Assembly: GCF_020497125.1 (NCBI RefSeq)
Contig: NC_059080.1
Coordinates: 46,379,563-46,443,562, forward strand
Direction of reading: 5' to 3'
Source of the DNA: Mauremys mutica
Taxonomy: Eukaryota > Chordata > Testudines > Geoemydidae
DNA: 64,000 nt
Part shown: positions 53,936-64,000 of the stretch, one piece after another
Layout: each line of letters opens with the position of its first letter
Numbering within the stretch: position 1 is the first letter of the stretch
Translations under genes and position numbers: made by a program
The notes under the pieces: generated by a model
The model's input: the letters and a program-made list of their open reading frames with translations, nothing else
Told to the model about the DNA's origin: nothing
Database searches by the model: none

Positions 53936-55956
53936 AGATGGAAGGTGCTTATTGCAAAGTCTCTTGGTTCTTATTCACTCTAGTCTCTGGCCCTTGGGCA
54001 TGTGTAGCCTTTTCTGTGAGGTCACTGAAGGGTTGAGGCTGGCTTCAGTGGAGCTGTTCTTCACAACACTGAGGATCTCAGTGTTTAGGAATCCAGTTCA
54101 CTTGCCTCCCCCCCCCCCACTCTGTCCACGGCACTGGCAGAGATTGTGGCCCTCATCCTGCTCTTGTTTGCTCCGGTTTGAATCCGAGGTGACTCCCTTG
54201 AAGACAGCAGCATTAGAGCAGTGTAAAACTGGTGTGAGTGGGATCAGGGTTAGAGCTGGGGGGTGCTGTGGCTGAAGAACAGGGAGGGAGTGCTTGCTCT
54301 GTGTTACTCCAGTGTTACCTCCCCGGGTGACATGGGGGCAGCATTGATTGGTTTTGGAGCCCCTGCCCCCAGCCCAGGGTACAGTGAGGAAACCCTAATC
54401 TGAGGGCAGGGAGAGCTGCAGATGCAAAAGCAGGGTGTGAGGGAAGGAGGTGGTATTCACTGTCCTTAGATCTCTGAGTGGGGCTGGGGGACAGCTGAGG
54501 GACTAACAGCTGTACTTACATCTGTAATGAACTGTCTTGCTCTGTTTCCCTGTTGCCATCACGCTGCAGCATTTCATGGGTGGCTCTCCTCTCTGGGTGG
54601 ATAGGAATGGGGGTGAGGGGGGAGGCATGTGAAGCTAGTTTGGAAGAGGATTTGCCATTTTGCTCCTGGGTAGGGAACGGGTAGCTGAATGGGAGGAGGA
54701 AAGTTGCAGTTCCAAGCTAAAATGAGACTCTTTCTTGTTTTTGCTGCAAAGTTGTAGCTGGTCTGAACTGGAACTGCCTGTCACATGAGCTGATTTAGCT
54801 GCTGAGCAACCTCCGGCAAGCAGGTCCACATATCAGGCTGGAGGAGATGTAGCAATGGATTTTAGCCCTGGGAAACTGGGGCAGGCCAATCTTGCACATG
54901 CCTCCTAATTCCTACTCCTGAGACTATGATCATTGTGTGGCAGGTTTCATACACAACAGCACTGGCTGAATGGCAGTGGCATTGGTTAAGAAAACATTTG
55001 CAGTGTGCCCTCCTGCTTCAGGGCTATATTATCAGTTGGTGTAAATTGGGGTATCTCCAGTGCAGTCAATGGAGCTATGATAATTTACGTTGCCTGAGGA
55101 TCTGGCCCGTTATCCCCAGAAGTGCTTAGGAATCTCAGCACTGTTAGGGTGTGCAGCTTTCAGGCTGCAAAGCTGTACAGTTGAGCAATGACTGCTTCTC
55201 TTTTTAAACCCACAAAAGCAGGGAGGAAATTGGAGACCAGACTGAAACTTTATCCTTAACCCACCCTGTTGTGCAATAAAGCAATAGAAAGAAACACAAC
55301 CACCCATCATGAGTGAGTTAAATGTGAGCTTTCATCCGGAACTTTGGATTCTCTCTCTTTTTGGTGGCTGAAATCTGGCACCGTGAGGAAAGCTGAATGA
55401 TCTTGTGTGTAAGATGGGATTTGGTACTTCAGTCAAACCAAAGAAACTTTTCACATTTCGTGCCCCCCATCTCACCAGCCTGGAATCCCACAGCTGACTC
55501 CACAGCAGGTGTAAATTGTTGCGCCCACATAGACTTCAGTGGAGCTGTGACAGTTTATACCCACTATGAGTCTGCTCCCCAGTCTTTCCTTTTTATGCCC
55601 TGTTCTGCATCAGAGTGTCTTTAACCCTTTAGGAGCCACAGCTAGAGAGTGACACAAGGGACATGCAATTGGTCTTGTGAAATCTGAAGAAGCTGTGTGA
55701 GGCTGGAGGGTGAAAGTCATAAACAGCAGGGCTGATGGTGAGCTGGGATGGCACAGGGCTCTTCTATTTTTTCTTAAAGGTCTCCTGATGTGTATCAGGA
55801 CATTTGGGACAGGCCTTCGTAAAACAGCGCCAGGAGGGGGCTATGTATTTCTGAGCCCACGAATCAGACTGCCTAGTCACCAAGACCTAGCACTTCAAAG
55901 AAATGGAGAAAATGCTGAGTGTATGGCTAGTTACAGGCGCTCTGTTAGAATCTGAA

Positions 55957-56114
55957 GGTGCATCTACACTTCGAGCTGGGGCTGTAACTCCCAATTTGTG
56001 GAGAGATACTCGCACAAGCTGTGATGGAGCCAGTGTGCTGAAAATCAAGGGTAGCCTCAGGTATGTCGCCCCAAACTGGGAATTGCACCTCCAGCTCCAA
56101 GTGTAGATAGACCC
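55957..56114. mobile_element. Short Harbinger-type MITE
   Basis: GGTGCATCTACACTTCGAGC and CTCCAAGTGTAGATAGACCC are inverted ends, and the interior pairs GTAACTCCCAATTTG with CAAACTGGGAATTGCA. It is about 158 bp. Confidence 0.7.
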
Positions 56115-56649
56115 TTAGGACTTCAGGCGATGGAAAAGTCTCCAGCCGTACAGTCTTGGAGCCATCTCTGACAGTGCAAAGCTGCAGTCCTCCCCCCATT
56201 TATGAAGCTGTCTAGCCCAGATCTTCAAAGGTATTTAGGCACCTGAGGGTCTGGACCTCTGTAACTGCCCCACACTCTAAACTCTGGTCAAATGGAGTAA
56301 ATGGATTGTTCCTCTCTCCCTTTGTTTTGACAGTGTTTATGAAATCTTCTCTGTAGCAAGCCTGACCACCCTGGAGTCAAGATTGCTCTCTGGGAACAGG
56401 GGACTGGGTTGTTGCAATACAAATTAATGCAAAATCACTCCAGCCCTATCACACACGTGTACGTTTCCCTAAGTCCCACCACCACCCATCACAAACTTTC
56501 CATGGGGCATTTGAAGATACAGTGAGAAAATGTTTGTAAAATACTAATAACAGAGCCAACCTCAAATGCATTCAAGGGACTCATCCTGCTTCCACTTAAG
56601 CCAATGTCAAAGCTCTTAGGCCAGAAATTCTGAGGTTGGGTGATGGGTA

Positions 56650-56960
56650 GGGCTGTGGAGAAACTGGGTATTTCAAGGGGAGTTTCGCGCTTTCAAAATG
56701 TCTTCTCTTCTGGATCAAAAATAAAAATAACAAAAATCTAAATTCCTTGTGAACTGAAATTCTGGGAAAAAAATCGCTTTGCGTCGATCGGAATGTTTTG
56801 TTTTGACAAAATCAAAGCATTCCAATTTTGCATCTTTAAAAATTTCATACTATTTTTCAGAATAAAAGCAAATTGCAATGAAAAGTCATTTCGAAAAGGA
56901 AAATTGAAATGTTCTGTTCCAAAAAGTTCAAAATGGGCAGTTTTGCCCTCATTGCAATGC
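56650..56960. repeat. AT-rich repeat of the GAAAATTTT type, copy 4
   Basis: TTTGTTTTGACAAAATCAAA and CATTTCGAAAAGGAAAATTG are of the same type as the three copies listed above. The ends are unclear. Confidence 0.45.
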
Positions 56961-57171
56961 TTTTTTTAATTGACAGTGCTTTAAATAATAATTCAATCGC
57001 AATGGGCTCCCCGCTGGATCCCAGTACTGGGTGGGAGTGGCGAAGGGAGAGGGTCCCTGGCCCCTCGTGCACTGACGCTTAACCCTTTCACCTGTGCTTA
57101 CTGCTATGGCCATATTGGTGGGGTCTCCATGGCTTCTCCTGACTCCATGCTACCTCCTCTTTTCTCTCTAG

Positions 57172-57364
57172 TTACTGGATCGTACACTGCAGCCAGGTGC
57201 TCTTTCCACCTCTCGACCCGTGAAACCACGGAGCCCTCTGTCCCAGTCTGCCAAAGCCTTCCTGCTGCAGTCACCTGCAGACACAGGAGATGGCTGTGAA
57301 GCACTGGCCCTTTGGAAGGGTCCTGTGCCTCCAAGTAACCCCTTATCAGTAACCAGATGGCAGG
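57172..57364 (+). CDS. Exon-like block of unknown identity in the MPP1 intron
   Basis: The block has a good acceptor (CCTCTTTTCTCTCTAG), a donor (CAGGGTAAGG) and an open frame in the phase that would follow MPP1 exon 1. It reads RPVKPRSPLSQSAKAFLLQS and LWKGPVPPSNPLSVTRWQ among others and would leave phase 1. It does not resemble the human MPP1 sequence I know after exon 1. It may be a lineage-specific or alternative exon, or chance. Confidence 0.25.
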
Positions 57365-58004
57365 GTAAGGTGTGGGGAGGTTCTGCTGTCTTTGCGCACA
57401 GATAGAGGGTGCCACGGGGATGTTGGGGAGGGGCAGGAGAGACTAGTTGGGTTGTGCTATTGACACACTCGGCTTGTGAGACTGGGCCGGAACAGTGGCC
57501 CTCTGCTAGAGGGAGCGGAGGTTGGTGTTGGGGCTCTGCCCTTGCCCTCTGTCCCAGGTGGAGGCCGGGATTCTGGGATGATTGGCTGTTGGGCTGTGTC
57601 TCTTGTTGAAATGTGCAGGGGCTGATGGAGAAAGGTGCCAGGTTGGCAGCCCTGGGATCTGAGTGGCTCCCCAGGAGGATTATTTGTATCCGGCAGAAGG
57701 CAAGAGGAGGCTCCTGGAGGCAGAATGTCTTTCCTTATTCACTAGGGTAGAGCACAGGGGCCAGGCTTCCCCCAGCCACCTTGCCCTGCCAGCATGCCTC
57801 AGCGCTGAGCCGGGGGGCTCCGGCAAGAGGGAAGTTCTGTCTCCATTGTCCATTTGTTCCTTGGCATCTGCTGGGGCTGCTGTGAAGGGGGCATGTGTGG
57901 AGGATAGGTCCCTCAATGGCTAGTAGCCAGGATGAGCAGGGACACAGCCCCATGCTCTGGGTGTCCCCAAGTCTCTGGCTGCCAGAAGCTGGGACAGTAT
58001 GACG

Positions 58005-58135
58005 GGATGGATCACTCGATTGCCTCTTCTGTTCACTCCATCTGAAGCACCTGGCACTGGCCGCTGTCGGCAGACAGGATACTGGGCTAGATGGACCACT
58101 GGTCTGACTCAGCATGGCCGTTCTTATGGTCTGAT
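58005..58135 (+). mobile_element. CR1-like 3' end (TTATG-type tail)
   Basis: CATCTGAAGCACCTGGCACT, GATACTGGGCTAGATGGACC and CTGACTCAGCATGGCCGTTC, ending in TTCTTATGG, form the 3' end of a CR1-like LINE. It is the same family as 34040-34182. Confidence 0.78.
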
Positions 58136-60205
58136 GTGCCAGTGGTGTTGCTGGTTTGCAGGGTGCTTGGTTCATATGGCCCTGGACTGGGATCCACCAA
58201 AAACCCCTGGCAGCATCTTCCAGCCTCCACTGGCCTGTGCTGGGTTTGAACTGGGGAGCTCAGTGCGAAGGTCTCTGTGTCCCTTTAACCATCCCCTGAG
58301 CAACACCATCCATCCCCCGCATGGTAGTTTAATTCCCAGTGCCTGATAGGGCTGCTGGCTGACAGCTACGGTGTCTGTGTGTGGCCATGGCCTGTTGCAA
58401 TGAGGCAGCGGTGAGGGTGCTGTGAAGGGAGTAGACTTGTGCAGTGGAGCCTGCCTCCTGTCTGCAGCTGGCTGTGCAGTGATCCCTGCCTGGAGGGGAA
58501 CCCTAGAGAGAGACCTAGGTCTTTGTGTGTCTTTGACCTCTTTTGTTGCTGCACAGCTGTTTCCTTGGGTCCCTGTGCCAGCCTGGAGTGGGCAGAGAGC
58601 CAGCAGCGCCCTTGGGTTTCTGCTGGGTGACTTTATATCTGCCTTGTTAGTCAGGGCTTCCCTTGGGTCACCTGGTCTTTCAAAGTTGACCTGAAGAAGT
58701 AACCGAGAGTGAAGCAGGTAATGGAGGTAGATGGCCCTTATCCCCTTTCAGGGGGCCAGGCGTTAGCAAAGCGTACCATGCTGGTTGATCTTTGGACAAG
58801 GATGATGGCTGTTCAAATGATCTAATTGCTGTGAAGTTAATGTTTGATCACCTGCCAGTGTGTTCCCTGCCTGCTGTTGCAAGGTTAGCAGCATTTGGCT
58901 GGAGGAGCTTGGCCTCCTTTGCTAAGCTGGGGCTGCTTGCACCTCCCCTCCCCCAGGACCCGTGTGACCTGGAGGGATGAGAGTTCTTTGGCCTTTCCAA
59001 GGAGTCTCCCCTCTCCAGCCGGGGTCTGGGTTCAGCCCATTTTAGAAATGGGGGCCCACTGCAAAATTCAGGTTTGGATTTCAGACACTCCAGAGCTTGG
59101 GTCCAGATCCCGGGGGTGATCTGGTTGCTCTGTGTTGCTCTCAATGGGATGCTGGGGGCGGGGTTGGTACATCTGGTGGCTGAGTGGATGCACTGCTCCC
59201 CCCATTCCTTGGAACATGTAGTCCTAGCAGGGCACGTTTCCATCAGCGTGCCCAATGCAGGGTGGCCCATTTGCTAAGCACCATCAAGGCCACTTTGTAC
59301 AGAGTAGCAGCTCCTAGTGCTTCCTCCTTTGCCACCCATTACACAGCTATTGCACTGAGCTCAGGAGCTGTGTTGTCCCAGACCCTGGGCTCTGACTTGA
59401 CCTGGATCCCATTTCCAGTGAAATACAGCAGTAACCCACATTCTCTCTTCCTGGATTCTGCTGAGCTGGCGTTAAGTCTGTATTTTAACTTCAGCTGGCT
59501 CCTCGCAGTGCTCCTGAACTCTGAGCCCTCCTGCAGATGTTTCCTCTCCCTCAGAGGGATTTGAGAGCCCTGCGTAAGCAGCCCGCTCTGCCAGACCCTC
59601 ATCGCCCTGACTCTCGAAGGGTCGAGAGGTCACAGGCTACACAAGGCCAAAGCTTCAGAACAACAATGCTGCGTGTGTGTGCTAGGCAGGAGGTTTACAC
59701 TGAGCAGGCTGTGGCACTGTCCCTATGGTCACATTCCCCTAACCCAGTCAGGCCCGGTAAGGCCATTACACACGATCCCTTAGTGCTTAGTGCTTCTGTT
59801 TCATCGGCAGCACCAACTCGGAATGGAGGCTGTTCGTAACTCTGAACGAAACATTCTGGTTCTTTCCAAAGTTTACAACTGAACAGTGACTTAACAGAGC
59901 TTTGAAACTTTACTCAGCAGGAGAAAAATGCTGCTCTTAACCATCTTAATTTAAATGAAACAAGCACAGAAACAGTTTCCTTACCTTGTCAATCTTTTTT
60001 TAAACTTTCTCTTTATTTATTTAGTACTGTACATTTAACACAGCACTGTACTAAATTTGCCTTTTTTTTTTTTTGTCTCGGCTGCTGCCTGATTGCGTAT
60101 TCCCAGTTCCAAATGAGGGCTGTGGTTGACCAGTAAGTTCGTAACTCTGGTGGCTGCATTTCAGTGGGAAGTGAAATGATCCACTGTATTTGAGTGTTCA
60201 TAAAG

Positions 60206-61365
60206 TTTCATAGATTCCAAGGTGAGAAGGGACCATTATGATCACCTAATCTGACCTTCTGTATAGTATGGGCTAGAGAACTTCCTCAAAATAATTTCTA
60301 GTGCAGATCTTTTGGAAGAAGATCCAGTCTTGATTGAACAATTGGCATTGCTGGAGAATCCACCACAACCCTCAATAAATTGTTCCCTTGTTTAATTACC
60401 CTCATTGTTAAAAATTTACCCCTTATTTCCAGCCCGAATTTGTCTACCTTCAGCTTCCAGCCATTAGATCGGGTTAGACCTTCCTCCGCTAGACTGAAGA
60501 GCCCATGATTAAATATTTGTCCCCCATATAGGTACTCATAGATAAGGTTACGATTTAGTAACGGGTATTTTTAGTAAAAGTCATGTACAGGTCATGGGCA
60601 ATAACCAAAAAGTCACAGCCCATGATCTTTCTGTGACTTTTACTAAAAATACCCCTAACTAAATCTTACCTGCTTGGGGTAAGGGGATGGCAGTGCTCCA
60701 GTGGACACTGCTGCTCCTGGGGGTTGGGGGCAGCTCGGAGCCCTGCTGCCGCTGCTGCTTCTGAGGGGTGGCCCAGGGCTCCGCCACCGCTGCTGCTCCT
60801 CTGGGCAGGGGCAGCCTGGGGCGCTGCTGCTGCTCCCAGACTACTGCTCCAGGGCAGTGCCTGGGACCAGTTGCCTGGGGCCGCTGGAGCAGCGGCTGGT
60901 GCTGCTGGCCCCAGCTGCTGGAGTGGCCCTGGGGTCAGCTGCTGGAAGTCATGGAGGTCACAGAAAGTCCTGGGATCTGTGACTTCCATGACCTCCGTGA
61001 AAGATTTGCAGCCTTACTCAAACACTATGATCGTGTCACACCTTCACCTTCTCTTTAAGCTAAATAGACTGAGCTCCATGAGTCACCGTACGGCTTGATT
61101 TCTCATCCTTTAATCGTTCTCGTAGCTCTTCTCTGATCCCTCTCCAATTGATCAACATCTTTCTTGAATTGTGGGCACCAGAACTGGACACAGGATTCCA
61201 GCAACAGTCGCACCCGGGCCAAATGCAGAGGTAAAATAACCTCCCTGCTCCTACTTGAGATTCTCCTGTTGATGCATCCCAGGCTAGCATTAGCCCTTTT
61301 GGCCACCACGTCACATTGGGAGCGCCTGTTCAGCTGATTATCCACCATGACCCCCAAATCTTTTT
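60206..61365 (-). mobile_element. CR1 LINE 3' fragment split by an insert
   Basis: The plus strand begins TCATAGATTCCAAGGTGAGA, an inverted CR1-like 3' end. On the minus strand, 61357-61103 reads VDNQLNRRSQCDVVAKRANA, SREVILPLHLARVRLLLESC and DQRRATRTIKG, the C-terminal part of CR1 reverse transcriptase. A block of about 475 bp (about 60544-61018) interrupts the 3' UTR. Confidence 0.85.
60544..61018. mobile_element. Unnamed insert in CR1 with palindromic arms
   Basis: Left of centre, GGGTATTTTTAGTAAAAGTC pairs with GTGACTTTTACTAAAAATACC. On the right, GGAAGTCATGGAGGTCACAG pairs with CTGTGACTTCCATGACCTCC. Between these lie CTGCTGCT-rich sequences. It is probably a non-autonomous DNA transposon. 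A related stretch (GACTTCCTGCAACCTCTGTG) occurs near 63750-63780. Confidence 0.5.
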
Positions 61366-63453
61366 TAGAGTAACAGCTTTCCAGAATAGAGTTCCTCAGC
61401 CTGTAAGTGTGGCCTGCATGCTTTGTTCCTAGGCATAGACATTTTCACTGAGCTGTATTCAAATGCAGATTGTTTGCTTTTGCCCCATGCAGTCTGATGG
61501 ACTGTCTGGATAAAAGGCCTGTATAAAGGACAGTCAGTCATAGCCAGCCAGTGACCATATTGAGTATGCCACCAGGGTGGCTGATTCACTGCTATCAGTC
61601 ACCTCCTGGACAGAGTGTTTTGTCCATTCCTCAGCTGAAAGCAAAGGTCGGAGGAGCGGAGGTTCCTAGGCTGCCCCAACCTTTGTGACAGTGCCTGAGC
61701 TCAGCTGACTGGAATGTGCTGCTTTGCTGAGCCTGGCGTTTGAGGGCTGCTGATGTACTGGAATCGTGCTGTGTCATATGTGCAGAGGAAGCCAAGGAGG
61801 GATAAGAGGGGAAGCCATGCTGACTCTGCTCCTCTGGAGGCACTTTGAACTCTGGCCGGGGCCAGAGTGAGACTTTCTCCAGCTTCCCAAAGGTCCCTGC
61901 CAGCTCTGCTGGAGAAGGCAAACAGGGAGCAGCATGTCTGCTCTCTGACTCAGAACAGGTCTGTTCCCCCTCCTCTCTCCAGTGGCCCAGGGCAATTTCA
62001 CCATGTGTCTTTCCTTGTCTCCCGCCGTCTGTCTGCTCCCTGAATCCAGAAGCGTCTGCATGGGCGGCGGGTATCATAGGCCAGGGGAGGCTAAGTCTCC
62101 CCCAACCCAGGCTGTGTCCTCACCCATGCTCCACCCTGAGGCCCCCCCCCCGTCCCCTGAGGCTGGCGGGGGCTCCTCCAGCCATGGGGGGAGCCCCCTC
62201 AGGGCTCCAGCGGGCAGTGCCTCAGGCAGAAGGGGGAAGGCCAGGGGATAGTCTCCCTGAAGGGGAGGTTCACCCGCCGCCCATGAGCATCTGGTTGTCC
62301 CTCTGTCTCCCCAGCCTGGATTGCAGACCCAGCCCCCTACCTGATATTCTAGCTGTTCTCCCTTCCACCAAAAGCCCAGGCTTTCCTGGGGCTTGTAACA
62401 GCCACGTGCACAACCTGGGTCTGAGGCTTGGCTGCAGGATCCGTAGTCTGAATGTATTTAACAAATTTGGCAGGAGCAACCTGTTCAGCTCTTTTTAATT
62501 TCTAGGAGAAGATAACTTCTTTCAATAAATCTGGTGTCCTATCTGGCTCTGCCGATGCCCTGCAATCCTGACCCTGGCATCTGCACAGTTCTGCCAATGC
62601 ACCATAGTCCTGATTTGCACTGCCTGCTATTCCAGTGATGGATTCTGCCCCCAGTTCTGTCAGGGCAGCTTTGTATCTTTCTTGGTTCCAGTCTGGGGGT
62701 CTTTGTGTGGCTCTGCTGATTCACCCTAGACCTGATCTGCAGCATCACCCCATAGTATGTCCCCCAGTGCACCTCAGTCCTGAAGCATGTCCCGTCCCGC
62801 CCCACCCCACCCTGCTATGCCAGCCCTAGACACCTCACCCAGCTCTTCCAATGCAGCATGGCCAACTCCAAATGTACAGAAATCATAAGTCAGGCTCCTT
62901 CTCTGAGTCACAGGATTGGTGTAAAATTCATGAGATTTGTTTTTAAAAACAATACTGTTTCGGTTCATTTTCTTGCATTTAGTTTCTGAGCCTTTAGGAT
63001 GCATTCAGATTCGATTTCCAAGCTCTTCTCTTTGACCGTGGGGGTTAGAAACGTCCATTCTTTTTTAAATGAAACCTCAGATTCTCACCTAAGCACATCA
63101 CTCCAGGAGCTGGGACTTGGAATAAGGCACCCAATATCGCCGTATCGCCAGGCTCGTGGTAAAATCATGAGAGTTGGCAACATGCCTCAAACCTGACCCA
63201 CAGCCATTCCCTCCCTCCTCCCCCCCCAACCATTCCAGTCCTAGCACTCAAAACAGCTCCACCAATGCCCCTCAAACCTGACCTGCAGCTCCCATCTCCC
63301 ACTAGAGCTCTCTACTCCCCACACAGCTTTGCCTGTGCACCTTAGGCCTGCAGTTTGCCTCCCCACCCTTGCTATTGCAGCCCCTAGCCCCTTTTGTCCA
63401 GCATCTGCCAGCGCATGCTGAATTGCATTGTGGTTTTGTAGTGGAGATGAATG

Positions 63454-63481
63454 TGAAGTGTGTGTGTGTGTGTGTGTGTGG
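63454..63481. repeat. TG microsatellite
   Basis: A run of (TG)n of about 24 bp preceded by GAATGTGAAGTG. Confidence 0.85.
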
Positions 63482-63719
63482 TGGAGGGAGAGAAGTTGCT
63501 ATATCCCCACACACATGCTCTTGAAGACAGGAAGCTGCACCCAACTGACTCTGCATTCTCTGTGTACAAGGCTGGTTCCAAAACAGGCCCAGTCTACACT
63601 AGCAATGCCAATTCAAGTGTGATTTATTATTCTAACTGGCAGAAGCCAGTGTAGACAGGTTTAAAAAAAATGCTTCTGCTGGTATCGCTTATTTCATTCA
63701 CCAACCATAAGTAAGACTT

Positions 63720-64000
63720 CTTGTTTGTCATGGAGGTTGCAGAAGACACGGAATCCATGACTTCCTGCAACCTCTGTGACGTCTGCAGCGGCCTGTGTGG
63801 CTGACCACAGGGTCGCCCAAGCAGCTGCCTTGGGGACAGCTCCTCGGGCGGCCCTGGGGACAACCACACTGGCTGCTGCTGGAATGGCTCTGAAGCCAGC
63901 CGCTGCTCTGTCAGCCCTGGGCAGCTGGCCCCTGGAACCGCCTGAGCAGCGGCTGATGTGACTGGCCCCAGGGACCACCTGAGCAGCAGTCCCAGGGGTG
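63720..64000. mobile_element. Partial copy of the unnamed palindromic insert, cut by the window edge
   Basis: GTCATGGAGGTTGCAGAAG pairs with CTTCCTGCAACCTCTGTGAC, the same hairpin arm type as in the insert at 60544-61018. The following sequence has the same GCTGCTG and CTGGCCCCAG-type composition. Confidence 0.4.

Larger units (their letters stand above)
53252..64000. other. MPP1: MPP1 intron 1 (at least in part)
   Basis: I do not find a second MPP1 exon with recognisable protein sequence before the end of the window; one unrecognised exon-like block is listed at 57172-57364. The intron holds a hAT MITE (53401-53622), a MIR-like fragment near 53860, a Harbinger MITE (55957-56114), an AT-rich repeat (56650-56960), a CR1-like tail (58005-58135), a CR1 fragment with an insert (60206-61365), and a related insert at the right edge. 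I see nothing certain in 58140-60200 or 61370-63400. Confidence 0.6.

Noticed and set aside
61845..62498. 217-codon plus-strand frame
   Set aside because: It has no recognisable domain, is rich in Ser/Pro/Leu as expected by chance, and lies in repeat-like GC-rich sequence within the MPP1 intron.

Overview
This window is vertebrate nuclear DNA, most likely from a turtle. The sequence shows split genes with GT/AG introns and a very high load of transposon relics. It contains tRNA-derived SINEs fused to a CR1-type 3' tail (the tortoise Pol III SINE type), CR1 LINE 3' ends, many Harbinger and hAT miniature elements, and two nearly full-length DIRS retrotransposons. The turtle assignment is inference from this repeat mix.

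Three host genes lie head to tail on the + strand. (1) The last seven coding exons of coagulation factor VIII (F8, exons 20-26 in human numbering) run from 4420 to 26250 and encode the C1 and C2 discoidin-type membrane-binding domains. Every internal exon has the length and phase I know for the human exon. The first 19 exons lie left of the window. (2) A small three-exon gene at 35850-45745 encodes a secreted-then-anchored 128-residue protein that matches SMIM9. (3) A CpG-rich promoter and first coding exon of MPP1 (p55, a MAGUK scaffold) lie at about 52600-53251, and its intron 1 fills the rest of the window. F8, SMIM9 and MPP1 are also neighbours in human Xq28, so this is conserved synteny.

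Mobile DNA by region: 1-3861 is the right part of an autonomous-type Harbinger element in F8 intron 19, with a transposase broken by one stop and a Myb-like partner. 6595-8741 is an internally deleted Harbinger relative. 13600-15371 is a hAT-like element with two Harbinger MITEs inside it. 18093-19105 is a CR1 3' fragment. 19121-25294 is DIRS copy 1 (minus strand, F8 intron 25). 36349-42465 is DIRS copy 2 (plus strand, SMIM9 intron 1). Each DIRS copy carries gag, RT-RNase H and tyrosine recombinase reading frames and inverted termini; each gag is broken by a single, different nonsense codon. 49230-52560 is a 3.3-kb G-rich minisatellite just upstream of the MPP1 CpG island. Many short hAT, Harbinger, MIR and SINE copies fill the introns.

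I found no undescribed host system. The most notable points are the SMIM9 gene assembled from short exons, the inverted pair of DIRS copies that brackets F8 exon 26 and SMIM9 exon 1, the Arg/Ser-rich DIRS Gag, the self-complementary DIRS end that contains splice-donor-like sequence, and the large G-rich tandem array beside the MPP1 promoter.
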